Source: Bacillus sp. MUM 116
Lineage (GTDB): Bacteria > Bacillota > Bacilli > Bacillales > Cytobacillaceae
NCBI RefSeq assembly: GCF_001866655.1
Contig: NZ_MLYR01000008.1
Location: 1-64,000, forward strand
DNA: 64,000 nt
Direction of reading: 5' to 3'
The notes beneath the pieces were generated by a model that had not been told where the DNA came from, did no database searches, and worked only from the letters and a program-made list of their open reading frames with translations. Made by a program: the position numbers and the translations under genes. Of this stretch, positions 8,725 through 16,867 are shown piece by piece; position 1 is the stretch's first letter, and each line of letters begins with the position of its first letter.

Positions 8725-9435
8725 TTACTCATTTGGTCCATACACTCGGCTGCGGATATCCACTGTTGAAAGCTGAGCATCAACCCGTTTTTCTAATGTA
8801 GTCCTCAATCCGGGCGCAAGTAATTCGCATTGCGCTAATTCCCGTAAATCAGCAAAGTTCTGCTGTTTGGCATGAATGACTTCATTGCATCTTGAGATGG
8901 ACAAATGAGGATAGGGCCGTTCAATTAAAGTAAAGGTTTGCCCTTCTTCTACCAATCCTTCTTTTAACACACGGAAATACCAGCCTGTCCTCCCGGAGTT
9001 TTGTATTAATAATGCTAAGGTTTTTACTTTAAAACGGCGTGCCGGCTTCCAACATGGCTGTCTTGGCTGTGATACTTGAACAATCGCTTCGCCAATTTGA
9101 AAGGTATCCCCTATTGAAATTGTTTCTTCTGTTCCATTTTCCATTAAAAAATTCTCGCCCATTCCTCCGAGAGAGATTTGCGAATACGCTAATTCATTTT
9201 GCCAGTAGGAATAGTTTTCAACGGAATAAGCAAAAACGGCTTTTTCCGGTCCGCCATGATGTTCCTGATCAAATTGTCCATCACCATTTAATTTGGTTTG
9301 CCCAACCCACACAGGTCCTTGAACGGGTTCTTTAAAAATAGCACTGGTCCACTCCCGTTCCATTGGACTTGATGCATCTTTTTCACCAACCGTTTTCGGC
9401 ATGCCGACAAAAATCTTTTTTAATAAAAAATCCAT
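8725..9435 (-). CDS. MOSC domain protein (YiiM-like)
   Basis: 236 residues. The N-terminal MOSC core includes the family signatures DGQFDQEHHGGPEKAVFAYS and GGMGENFLMENG, and the conserved Cys lies in SQPRQPCWKPARRF. A C-terminal helical 3-alpha extension follows, as in E. coli YiiM. The family uses molybdenum cofactor; YiiM relatives reduce N-hydroxylated compounds such as 6-N-hydroxylaminopurine. That specific role here is inference. It is the first gene of a likely two-gene transcript with the broken hydrolase. Confidence 0.88.
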   Translation of the reverse strand: MDFLLKKIFVGMPKTVGEKDASSPMEREWTSAIFKEPVQGPVWVGQTKLNGDGQFDQEHHGGPEKAVFAYSVENYSYWQNELAYSQISLGGMGENFLMENGTEETISIGDTFQIGEAIVQVSQPRQPCWKPARRFKVKTLALLIQNSGRTGWYFRVLKEGLVEEGQTFTLIERPYPHLSISRCNEVIHAKQQNFADLRELAQCELLAPGLRTTLEKRVDAQLSTVDIRSRVYGPNE

Positions 9436-9529
9436 CTTATTTCCTCCATTCCGACTACTAACTTCTATATTTAATTCGTGGTGGAAGTTTAATATACCTT
9501 TTTTGACTGTTAGGTACCACCTGAATCAT

Positions 9530-9672
9530 TTATCAACACGCTCTTAGTGGATATCAACAAATTTTGGACATATATCAACACACTTTTAAAATATATCGAA
9601 ACATTTTAAGAAGATATCAACATATTTTTATCAGATATCAACAAATTCTATTTATTTAATCGTGTTGATAAG
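9530..9672. repeat. Tandem array with 21-bp period, capped by an inverted unit
   Basis: Units begin at 9530, 9551, 9572, 9593, 9614 and 9635, exactly 21 bases apart, each starting (A/T)TATC(A/G)A(C/A)A followed by about 12 variable, T-rich bases. The array ends with CGTGTTGATAAG at 9661-9672, the reverse complement of the first unit's CTTATCAACACG-like start. The 21-base period keeps a single frame, but no translation signal is present. Confidence 0.85.
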
Positions 9673-9723
9673 TTTTTCTAATTGGCCGGACTAGCCCACT
9701 TCATCATACCTTTGCCAATTTAA

Positions 9724-9746
9724 TCAAACGAATGATTCGTATACGC
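9724..9746 (+). repeat. Degenerate copy of the TCAAACGTTTGATTAGTATA motif
   Basis: TCAAACGAATGATTCGTATACGC matches the motif found in pairs near 19.44 and 23.91 kb at most positions, including the trailing GTATA(C/T)GC. It lies about 95 bases before the RNase J start. Confidence 0.45.
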
Positions 9747-9839
9747 TCTTTCACTAATCCCTCCAAAAACTCCAATTTAAATAAAGAATTTACAAACGGG
9801 AATACTAAATTTATCTAATTGGCTTTAGGAGGAATAAAC

Positions 9840-11513
9840 TTGAGCACCCTTGAAAATACATTATCCATTTTCGCCTTAGGCGGTATTAATGAAATCGGTA
9901 AAAACATGTATGTGGTCCAATATGCTGATGATATCGTGGTGATCGACTGCGGTGGCAAGTTCCCTGATGAGAGTTTGTTAGGAATCGACCTGATCATTCC
10001 TGATATTACGTACCTTGAGGAAAATCAAGAAAAAATCCGTGCAATGATTGTGACCCATGGCCACGAAGATCATATCGGCGGAATCCCTTACTTTTTGCGA
10101 AAATTGAATGTCCCCATCTATTCGACCCGCTTTACGCTAGGCTTGATTGAATTAAAGCTGGAGGAGCACCGCCTCAAAGGAAACACCAAACTCGTTCAAA
10201 TTGACTCGGAGTCGATATTGGAACTTGGTAAGATGAAAGTTTCCTTTTTCAAAACAAGCCATAGTATTCCTGATTGTCTCGGGATTGTTTTTCACACTCC
10301 AGAAGGTAATGTCGTCCATACCGGGGACTTCAAATTTGATTTAACTCCTGCCAATAATGAATCATCCGATATTCATAAAATGGCCAAGATCGGCAGTGAG
10401 GGTGTGCTGGCTTTAATCTCTGAAAGCACCAATGCCGAGCGGAAAGGGCTGTCACCATCCGAGCAAATGGTCGGGGACCATATGGATGAAGCCTTTATGA
10501 AGGCAACTGGAAAAATTTTTGTGTCTACGTTTGCATCGAATGTGAACCGGATTCAACAGGTTGTCAATTCAGCCATGATGACCAATCGCAAGCTGGCATT
10601 GCTGGGCCGGAGTATGGTAAACGTCGTGGATGTTGCGATTGAACGCGGATATTTAACTGTTCCTGAAGGGATGTTAATTGAGGCTCGTGAAGTCGATTCA
10701 TTGCCAACTGAAAAAGTTGCGATTCTCTGCACCGGAAGTCAAGGAGAGCCAATGGCAGCCCTTGCCCGGCTTGCCAGCGGAAACTATCGTGATGTTGCAA
10801 TATATCCCGACGACACCGTTATTTTCGCGGCATCCCCAATACCTGGAAATGAAAGGGACGTTTCACGGATAATCGATAACTTGTTCAAACTTGGCGCAAG
10901 AGTCATTTATGGCTCCGGAAGTTCCACTGGAATGCATGTTTCCGGACACGGTTATCAGGAAGACTTAAAGCTGATGCTAACCTTGATGAAACCAACCTAT
11001 TTGATTCCGATTCATGGTGAATACAGAATGCTCCATCACCACCAGCAGCTGGCGGAATCGGTGGGAGTTGAAAAAGGAAACACTTTTACCATTAATAATG
11101 GAGATGTAGTCGATTTTGAAAATTCAGTTGCCCATCAGATACGGAGTGTTCCGTCCGGGGATACGTATGTGGATGGAATGGGTGTGGGCGATATCGGTGA
11201 GATTGTACTGCGGGATCGCAAGCAGCTTTCGGAAGACGGGATGCTTGTGATTGTAGTTACCATAAGCAAATTGGACCGAAAGATTATCTCCGGTCCGGAT
11301 ACGATTACACGCGGTTTTGTTTACGCTAAAAATTCGGATGATCTCCTCAAAGAAGTGAATCGTCTCGCCAAAAAAACGGTTGTCGACTTACAAGAAGAAA
11401 ACATTCGCCAATGGGGTGTTATTAAACAAAATATTAAAAAAGCGGTTGGGCAATATCTATTTACCCAAACAAAAAGGAAGCCAATGATCCTGCCGGTTAT
11501 CATCGAAATTTAA
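9840..11513 (+). CDS. Ribonuclease J family metallo-beta-lactamase RNase (paralogue)
   Basis: 557 residues. Metallo-beta-lactamase core with HGHEDHIGG (about 75-83) and the HTGDFKFDLTP metal ligand motif; beta-CASP domain with CTGSQGEP and SPIPGNE; the linker motif VSGHGYQEDLKLM then IPIHGEYRM; and a C-terminal domain ending KTKRKPMILPVIIE-like. The complete His/Asp set, as in RNase J1, predicts an active 5'-3' exo/endoribonuclease. The length (RNase J1 is 555 aa) is normal. The start must be TTG at 9840, because TAGGAGG ends seven bases before it; the longer frame from 9819 contains that ribosome site. Sequence features are mixed between J1 and J2, so this is probably an extra paralogue. Confidence 0.92.
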   Translation: MSTLENTLSIFALGGINEIGKNMYVVQYADDIVVIDCGGKFPDESLLGIDLIIPDITYLEENQEKIRAMIVTHGHEDHIGGIPYFLRKLNVPIYSTRFTLGLIELKLEEHRLKGNTKLVQIDSESILELGKMKVSFFKTSHSIPDCLGIVFHTPEGNVVHTGDFKFDLTPANNESSDIHKMAKIGSEGVLALISESTNAERKGLSPSEQMVGDHMDEAFMKATGKIFVSTFASNVNRIQQVVNSAMMTNRKLALLGRSMVNVVDVAIERGYLTVPEGMLIEAREVDSLPTEKVAILCTGSQGEPMAALARLASGNYRDVAIYPDDTVIFAASPIPGNERDVSRIIDNLFKLGARVIYGSGSSTGMHVSGHGYQEDLKLMLTLMKPTYLIPIHGEYRMLHHHQQLAESVGVEKGNTFTINNGDVVDFENSVAHQIRSVPSGDTYVDGMGVGDIGEIVLRDRKQLSEDGMLVIVVTISKLDRKIISGPDTITRGFVYAKNSDDLLKEVNRLAKKTVVDLQEENIRQWGVIKQNIKKAVGQYLFTQTKRKPMILPVIIEI

Positions 11514-11546
11514 TTGCCCATCAAGTAAAAGGGAGTTGAACCATTA

Positions 11547-11576
11547 GATGGCCCAGTTCACAAACTGGGCCATCTT
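11547..11576 (+). terminator. Terminator after the RNase J gene
   Basis: GATGGCCCAGTT and AACTGGGCCATC form a 12-bp perfect stem with a tetraloop-sized gap, followed by a short TTCATT tail. Confidence 0.7.
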
Positions 11577-11655
11577 CATTCCACCAATGTTATTCGTGCA
11601 TTATATCTTTTTTAAAAGTCTCCAAATACAGCATTGGGAAACCGATTCCTAAATC

Positions 11656-11825
11656 CCATTAGAGTGTCTCTGATTCCAGTTTAAATCCTTCACAATCACA
11701 TCTTTATCGACCTCTTACAATACACCATTCTCTGATTATACTGTACAGATATGTGCAATGTCTGCCAAGTAATTATTTTCTTTAGCTATAACATGAAAAC
11801 CATGATTACAATACCATGACCCTTG
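11656..11825 (-). pseudogene. Internally deleted duplicate of the DUF4317/MFS locus
   Basis: Three blocks match the 16.87-18.42 kb locus in the same order. 11656-11730 corresponds to the last codons of the DUF4317 gene (frameshifted EGFKLESETL and stop). 11737-11755 (TGATTATACTGTACAGATA) matches 18044-18062 just upstream of that gene. 11756-11825 matches the MFS relic (IVIMVF, then AKENNYLADIAH in another frame). The blocks are joined directly, so about 1.1 kb and then about 0.27 kb were lost. Confidence 0.75.
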
Positions 11826-11921
11826 TTGTTAGCACTAATTTTTATAATGCCTTTCCAAACGACGAAACAAACATATAAATATACGAAGGTCCTAAAATTG
11901 AAATGGAAAGAAGGTAAATGA

Positions 11922-12377
11922 ATGCCAAGCGGGATGTATCTAGTTGAAGTAAATTTACCAATCAATGAGGTTTGGAATTTTGTTAAGGATATGGATAACT
12001 GGGCACCACTTATTCCTGGATATATTCAACATCGTAAATTTACAAAACGTCAGTCTACGTGGGAATTTTATAGTATCATCGGATTTATAAAGAAAAAAAT
12101 TAGCCTGATGGTAACGATAAAGGAATGGATTGCACCGACAAAGGTTACTTTTAATTTAAAAGGGGTAAATGAGAATTTTTCAGGCGAAGGATATTTCTTT
12201 GCAGAAGCAATGGACCAAAATAAGACGAGGATGACATTCTCCCTTGAGATCACTGCTGGAGGTACAATGGGAGGAATGGTTAATAAATTTTTAAAATCTT
12301 ACCTTCCAAAAGTAACCGAAGAAATGGCAATTGCTATCTCAACAAAATTGGAGGAGCTTCATAAGGCACGACGTTGA
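11922..12377 (+). CDS. SRPBCC (CoxG-like/polyketide cyclase) family protein
   Basis: 151 residues with the START/SRPBCC helix-grip fold: MYLVEVNLPINEVWNFVKDMDNWAPLIPGY at the N terminus (the classic VWxFVxDxxxWxxxxPG start of CoxG-like proteins), a run of beta strands, and the long C-terminal helix NKFLKSYLPKVTEEMAIAISTKLEEL. Such proteins bind hydrophobic small molecules; the ligand is unknown. The ATG at 11922 has AGAAGG eight bases upstream, and a slightly earlier ATG in another frame gives only a short peptide. The stop codon overlaps the first base of a terminator hairpin. Confidence 0.82.
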   Translation: MPSGMYLVEVNLPINEVWNFVKDMDNWAPLIPGYIQHRKFTKRQSTWEFYSIIGFIKKKISLMVTIKEWIAPTKVTFNLKGVNENFSGEGYFFAEAMDQNKTRMTFSLEITAGGTMGGMVNKFLKSYLPKVTEEMAIAISTKLEELHKARR

Positions 12378-12406
12378 ACAACCTGATAAAGGTGGTTCTT
12401 TTTTTG
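12376..12406 (+). terminator. Rho-independent terminator
   Basis: GAACAACC pairs with GGTGGTTC over a 7-base loop, followed by seven T residues; it starts within the stop codon of the SRPBCC gene. Confidence 0.8.
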
Positions 12407-12428
12407 ATGACAAAAAATCCTCTAACGC

Positions 12429-12458
12429 AGGGGCGGTTCTTCCACTAGAACCGTCCCT
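12429..12458. repeat. GGGACGGTTCT-type palindrome
   Basis: AGGGGCGGTTCT and AGAACCGTCCCT form a 12-bp stem with one mismatch and a 6-base loop. The outer sequence resembles the ends of the larger palindrome at 38181-38245, suggesting one dispersed family. Confidence 0.6.
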
Positions 12459-12474
12459 TGGCTTCTGTGGCTTC

Positions 12475-12969
12475 TTATCGAACTTTTTCCAAATGGCGTA
12501 CAATTTGCCCGTAATGTCCCACAACATGCTTAACGATTAAATGGTCGACTAAAAAAGATAACGGTTTTCCGTCAAAGTTTGGATTATAACTTGGTGCTGT
12601 TTTCACTAGATCCTCTTCTTTAACTTTTACAAGTACTTCCTCTACTTTCGGGACTAAGCTTTGCAGAGCATTTATGGCAGCATCTTTATTTATACGCGAT
12701 ACAATGTCTTCATTTACTGCAGCTAAACGACGGACATGTTCATGATTACGTCCCCATTTTGCCCCAGGAACCACCAGCAGTGCTTCCAAATCTGCAACCC
12801 AAAAATCTACAGCCTCTAAAATATGAGAAACAATTTGCATGGCTGACCATTCATTTTCAGAAGGTTTAACATAAAGTGTCGCTTCTTCCGTATTTTTCAA
12901 TATCGCTACAATATCATCTATACTCTTTTTAAACATTTCCAATTTTTCATTTTGTACAGCTGTTGTCAT
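12475..12969 (-). CDS. DinB/YfiT-fold thiol-dependent transferase; candidate maleylpyruvate isomerase
   Basis: 164 residues of the DinB four-helix superfamily, which includes bacillithiol S-transferases and mycothiol-dependent maleylpyruvate isomerase. The expected metal-binding triad is visible: His49 (MQIVSHILEAVDFW), His148 and His152 (VKHVVGHYGQIVRHL). The start is the ATG at 12969, with AGGAGG nine bases upstream; the earlier in-frame ATG abuts that site. It follows the flavin hydroxylase gene by 109 bases on the same strand, opposite the gentisate dioxygenase pair. As no other isomerase is present, a role in isomerising maleylpyruvate with bacillithiol is a reasonable inference, not a demonstrated fact. 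Alternatively it is a general bacillithiol transferase. Confidence 0.8.
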   Translation of the reverse strand: MTTAVQNEKLEMFKKSIDDIVAILKNTEEATLYVKPSENEWSAMQIVSHILEAVDFWVADLEALLVVPGAKWGRNHEHVRRLAAVNEDIVSRINKDAAINALQSLVPKVEEVLVKVKEEDLVKTAPSYNPNFDGKPLSFLVDHLIVKHVVGHYGQIVRHLEKVR

Positions 12970-13078
12970 AGAATACATCCTCCTTCAATTAGGTAAAGAA
13001 ATGTCCAAAATATACGGCTGCAAAGAAAATGCGCTAGAGGTGGCTCTAACGCGTATTTCTTTGCGAAAAGTTGTAAGA

Positions 13079-14272
13079 TTAGCTGTCCACACGCTGATAA
13101 TTTTTATTGAAATAGCCATATAGAAAATCAACATTGTGGTAATCCGTTGGTTTGTGCTGCTCGAAAAGACGGTCGCGAAGCAGGACTGTAAGTGGATCCA
13201 CAGCATGAATCGTTTCGCCCCATTTCCGAGCCGATCTTTGAACCATTGAAGCACGTGGAAGTCGAACTTCCTGGTATGCTTTAAATGCTTCTTCGTAGGA
13301 GTTATGTCTTTTTAATTCTTCTCCCAACACAAATGCATCTTCAAGGGCCTGAACACCGCCTTGTGCTAAATATTGAAGCATAGCATGTCCAGAATCACCT
13401 AATAACGTAATGTTGCCTTTTGTCCAATTTTCGATTGGTTCACGGTCATACATTTTCCAGCGGAATTGACGGTTAATGTAATTTAATGCATTTTGCACTT
13501 TTGGATGGCTATTTTCAAAACGGCGTGCCATTTCTTCTGGTGTTCCCCAGTCTTCCAATGTCGCATCATAAGATTTAAACACAACTACCTGATTGTAAAG
13601 CTCACCACGGCGAACTGGGTATTGTACCATGTGAAGGTTTGGTCCAATCCACATGATTACATCATCTAAGTCTAAGTTTGTGCCATGAGCTATTTCTTCA
13701 AGTGGAATAGCCCCACGGTAAGCTACATACGCTGAGTTTACTGGTTCATCATCAATAAAAAGTTTGCGAAGCTTTGATTTTACTCCATCCGCACCAATAA
13801 CTGCCTCTCCACTAAACGTTTCATCATTTTGGTTGACAATTGTTACCGTATCACCATTTTGTTCCGCAGTTTGAATCGCTTGGTTTGTAAAGAATTGGAT
13901 ATTACCACGTTTTTGACATGCTTCATAAAGAACTCTGTGTAAGTCAGAGCGATGCAATACGATATAGGGTTGGCCGTATTCTTTTTGAAAACCTTCCCCT
14001 AAGTCTAGAATTGCTAATTCTTTTGCAGTATAAACATCTTTTAATACAAGACGTTTTGGGAACACCGCATATTTAACAATTTCTTCCTTTACCCCCAGCC
14101 GGTCTAAAACTTCTAACGCATTTGGTGCCAACTGAATCCCAGCACCTATTTCCCCAAATTCAGGTGCCTGCTCAAAAACTGCGATTGATTTACCAGTTTC
14201 CTGGATTGATAGAGCTGCTGCTAAACCACCGATTCCTCCACCAACAATAATAATATCGCTTACATTAGTCAT
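13079..14272 (-). CDS. FAD-dependent aromatic monooxygenase (3-hydroxybenzoate 6-hydroxylase or salicylate hydroxylase type)
   Basis: 397 residues, group A flavoprotein hydroxylase. The dinucleotide-binding GGGIGGLAAALSIQ is at residues about 11-24, the DG motif is GADGVKSKLRKL near 160, and the second FAD motif GDSGHAMLQYLAQGGVQALEDA is near 290. The length and motifs match salicylate/3-hydroxybenzoate hydroxylases. Gentisate dioxygenase next door argues that the product is gentisate, hence 3-hydroxybenzoate 6-hydroxylase or salicylate 5-type hydroxylation; the former is more likely for a single-component flavoenzyme. It is divergent from the ring-cleavage genes and shares their control region. 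A good AGGAGTGG ribosome site precedes it. Confidence 0.9.
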   Translation of the reverse strand: MTNVSDIIIVGGGIGGLAAALSIQETGKSIAVFEQAPEFGEIGAGIQLAPNALEVLDRLGVKEEIVKYAVFPKRLVLKDVYTAKELAILDLGEGFQKEYGQPYIVLHRSDLHRVLYEACQKRGNIQFFTNQAIQTAEQNGDTVTIVNQNDETFSGEAVIGADGVKSKLRKLFIDDEPVNSAYVAYRGAIPLEEIAHGTNLDLDDVIMWIGPNLHMVQYPVRRGELYNQVVVFKSYDATLEDWGTPEEMARRFENSHPKVQNALNYINRQFRWKMYDREPIENWTKGNITLLGDSGHAMLQYLAQGGVQALEDAFVLGEELKRHNSYEEAFKAYQEVRLPRASMVQRSARKWGETIHAVDPLTVLLRDRLFEQHKPTDYHNVDFLYGYFNKNYQRVDS

Positions 14273-14444
14273 TGAAAACCACTCCTAATTGAGTTATTAT
14301 ATTCCATAAATAGAGAACTGCGTTCCCGATAGGAAAACTTTAAACCATCTTTCCTTATTTCGTCAACGAAAAGTTTAAAGATTTGGAAACTTACATTATG
14401 TGAAATGGAGCCGCAAAAAATCACTTTTCTGAAAACAAATAATA

Positions 14445-14473
14445 TTGACAATCATTATAAAGTTATTTAAAAT
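14445..14473 (+). promoter_or_regulatory. Sigma-A-type promoter of the gentisate ring-cleavage genes
   Basis: TTGACA at 14445-14450, a 17-bp spacer and TAAAAT at 14468-14473, 53 bases before the ATG of the next gene. It lies in the 254-bp divergent region. No adjacent regulator gene was found. Confidence 0.8.
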
Positions 14474-14526
14474 TTTTATAAATAGTGAACAAGGTTTATA
14501 ATAAGTGGAAACGAGGAGGAAAATAA

Positions 14527-15477
14527 ATGAAACTTATAAATTTTACAGCCGCTGGGCATACACGTACAGGAGCAATCGTTGATAATAAAGTGATCGACTT
14601 AAACTATGCTTATCAAGCCCAGTTAAAAGCAGAAGGAAAATACCGCTACGAAGCAATCGCTAAAGCATATGTACCAGATAATACAGATGAGTTATACCAA
14701 GGTGGAAAAGAATCCCTGATTCTCGCGCAAAAAGCAATCGATTTTATTTTAGCTAATCCTGAAAGCTTTGATAAAAAAGTAGTTTACAATCTCGAGGATG
14801 TTAAGGTAGAAGCACCAGTAAAGCGTCCAGGCAAAATTATTTGTGTTGGTCACAACTACCGCGAGCACATTTTAGAAATGGGCAGAGAAATCCCATCGAA
14901 CCCAGTTATTTTTGCAAAATTTGCTAATACCATTTTAGGGCCAGAGGACAATATTCCACACTATCCAATATCTGACCAGCTTGACTATGAAGCAGAGTTT
15001 ACTTTTGTTGTCGGAAAACAAGCTCGCAATGTTTCCGAAGAAGATGCATTAGACTATGTAGCAGGTTATACCATTACAAATGACGTTACCTACCGTGATA
15101 TTCAACGCCGCACTCTTCAATGGCTGCAAGGAAAAACAGTAGATGGCAGTGCACCGATGGGACCATATTTAGTAACTTCCGATGAAATACCAAATCCATC
15201 CGGCTTAGATGTTGTCCTAAAAGTAAATGGTGAAGTACGTCAAAAAACGAATACTGCCAATCTAGTATTCACTGTTCAAAAATTAGTAGCTTTCTTATCA
15301 AATTTAATGACGTTAGAGCCGGGAGATGTTGTATTAACAGGAACTCCTGGGGGCGTTGGAGTTGCAATCAATCCTCCGCAATTCTTAAAAGATGGGGATG
15401 TAGTTCGTATTGAAATCGACCAAATTGGTGTGCTTGAAAATAAAGTAAAGGCAGCGGAAGCGGCAGTCACTGTTTAA
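14527..15477 (+). CDS. Fumarylacetoacetate hydrolase family protein, likely fumarylpyruvate hydrolase
   Basis: 316 residues. The C-terminal FAH domain begins near 105 (GKIICVGHNYREHILEMGRE), with the metal ligand motif DYEAEFTFVVG near 155, the GYTITNDVTYRDIQ segment and the signature LEPGDVVLTGTPGGVG near 265. The N-terminal 100 residues are the small lead domain seen in longer acylpyruvases. In the gentisate pathway this enzyme cleaves fumarylpyruvate (or maleylpyruvate directly) to pyruvate plus a C4 acid. It precedes the dioxygenase on the same strand, with an attenuator-like hairpin in the 90-base gap. AGGAGG lies six bases before the ATG. Confidence 0.9.
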   Translation: MKLINFTAAGHTRTGAIVDNKVIDLNYAYQAQLKAEGKYRYEAIAKAYVPDNTDELYQGGKESLILAQKAIDFILANPESFDKKVVYNLEDVKVEAPVKRPGKIICVGHNYREHILEMGREIPSNPVIFAKFANTILGPEDNIPHYPISDQLDYEAEFTFVVGKQARNVSEEDALDYVAGYTITNDVTYRDIQRRTLQWLQGKTVDGSAPMGPYLVTSDEIPNPSGLDVVLKVNGEVRQKTNTANLVFTVQKLVAFLSNLMTLEPGDVVLTGTPGGVGVAINPPQFLKDGDVVRIEIDQIGVLENKVKAAEAAVTV

Positions 15478-15506
15478 TTAGGAAGATGCATGGATACAAA
15501 GGGTTC

Positions 15507-15535
15507 GAGCAGCAGGTATGCTGCTCCCTTTTCTC
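15507..15535 (+). terminator. Hairpin between FAH and gentisate dioxygenase genes
   Basis: GAGCAGCA / TGCTGCTC stem followed by CCCTTTTCT. Being inside a same-strand pair, it may act as a partial terminator or 3'-end stabiliser rather than a full stop. Confidence 0.6.
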
Positions 15536-15567
15536 TATAAAAAATGAATGATAAAGGGGAATGTGAA

Positions 15568-16692
15568 ATGGCTGAAGCAAGTCAAGAAGTTCAAGAGTTT
15601 ATGAAAAGCTCCATTGTAACCGATTACACTAGGGATATTCAACAATACAACTTAGGGCCTCTTTGGGAAGCAATTCCTCAAATTATGCACAAAACACCAA
15701 AGTCTCAAGCAATTGCTTATCTTTGGAGCGATGAATTAATCAAAAAGAAAATGGCTGAAGCAGCTCAAATCTTCACACCGGAACGCGGCGGAGAACGTCG
15801 TGCGATTTATTTCCAAAATCCCGGCTTAACATATCGTGAACCTTGGGGATGGGGGTCTACCACGCAAACGATTTATGCAGCTGTGCAAATGTTATTGCCT
15901 GGTGAAAAAGCACCATCTCACCGTCACTCACAAAGTGCATTACGCTTCATTTCTGAAGGTTCAGGTGCATACACAATCGTTCAGGGTGAGCGTGTTTTCA
16001 TGGAAGAAGGCGACTTTTTAATTACGCCTAAGGGCTTATGGCATGGGCATGAACATTTAGGTACAGAGCCTATGTATTGGATGGATGCTTTAGATATTCC
16101 TACTATTTACGCAATCGGCGGTACATTCTTTGAACCTTATGAAGATGGTCTGCAACAACCAAATATTCCAGATAACTTTTCAGAGAGGCGTTATCGCGGC
16201 GGCATGGTTCGTCCTGTTGGTGATGATAAGTTCACAGTTGCACCGCTTGCTAATTATAAATTTGATCGCACTGTAGAAGGAATTAAAGGCTTGATGGAAT
16301 TCGATCCAAATCCACACCATGGATATGCAGTTGAATACATTAACCCATCTACAGGTAAATCGGCTAACCCGACACTTGGCACTAGAATGCAGCACTTGCC
16401 AAAAGGTTTCCAAACAAAGGCATTACGTCATACACACTCAACGGTTTACCAAGTACACAAAGGTGAAGGTTTCACAGTCATTGACGGCATTCGCTTCGAT
16501 TGGAAAAAAGGAGATTACTTCGTTGTTCCAAACTGGGCTTGGTATGAACACGTTGCATCTGAGGATTCTTACCTATTCTCCGTAAACGACCTTCCAATTA
16601 TGGATCGTTTTGACTTAGAACAAGAGCAATCATTTGAAGAAAATAACGGCCACCAAAAAATTACTGGTGAATTTAAAGCAGATTTCCGTTAA
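15568..16692 (+). CDS. Gentisate 1,2-dioxygenase (bicupin)
   Basis: 374 residues with two cupin domains. The N-terminal cupin carries the metal-ligand stretch PSHRHSQSALRFISEG (about 113-128) and a matching H near GLWHGHEHLG. The C-terminal cupin carries LRHTHSTVYQVHKGEG (about 285-300) and WAWYEHVA. The order and length match gentisate 1,2-dioxygenases, Fe(II) enzymes that open gentisate to maleylpyruvate. The start is the ATG at 15568, with AGGGGA eight bases upstream, not the in-frame ATG 24 bases earlier. With the hydroxylase and FAH enzyme it forms a nearly complete gentisate pathway. A strong terminator follows. Confidence 0.93.
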   Translation: MAEASQEVQEFMKSSIVTDYTRDIQQYNLGPLWEAIPQIMHKTPKSQAIAYLWSDELIKKKMAEAAQIFTPERGGERRAIYFQNPGLTYREPWGWGSTTQTIYAAVQMLLPGEKAPSHRHSQSALRFISEGSGAYTIVQGERVFMEEGDFLITPKGLWHGHEHLGTEPMYWMDALDIPTIYAIGGTFFEPYEDGLQQPNIPDNFSERRYRGGMVRPVGDDKFTVAPLANYKFDRTVEGIKGLMEFDPNPHHGYAVEYINPSTGKSANPTLGTRMQHLPKGFQTKALRHTHSTVYQVHKGEGFTVIDGIRFDWKKGDYFVVPNWAWYEHVASEDSYLFSVNDLPIMDRFDLEQEQSFEENNGHQKITGEFKADFR

Positions 16693-16709
16693 TAGGCAAT
16701 TTACTATTG

Positions 16710-16740
16710 AAACGCTTGGTTCATTCCAAGCGTTTTATTT
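16710..16740 (+). terminator. Rho-independent terminator of the gentisate genes
   Basis: AAACGCTTGG / CCAAGCGTTT stem with a 6-base loop, followed by TATTTTC. Confidence 0.85.
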
Positions 16741-16781
16741 TCAAATAAAATAAACAATAAAATCAATGACTTTTAACACAG

Positions 16782-16811
16782 CAAAAAAAACACGCCCCTT
16801 TAATGGGACGT
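16782..16811 (-). terminator. Terminator of the DUF4317 gene
   Basis: On the minus strand ACGTCCC pairs with GGGGCGT around ATTAAA and is followed by eight T residues. Confidence 0.75.
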
Positions 16812-16867
16812 AGTTAACGCCTTATGTTTGCCTGTTCTTTGATCCTATTACCTGTACCGAAAATCCA

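Noticed and set aside
9530-9672. CRISPR array
   Set aside because: Units are 21 bp head to tail without unique spacers, the repeats are degenerate, and no cas genes are present.
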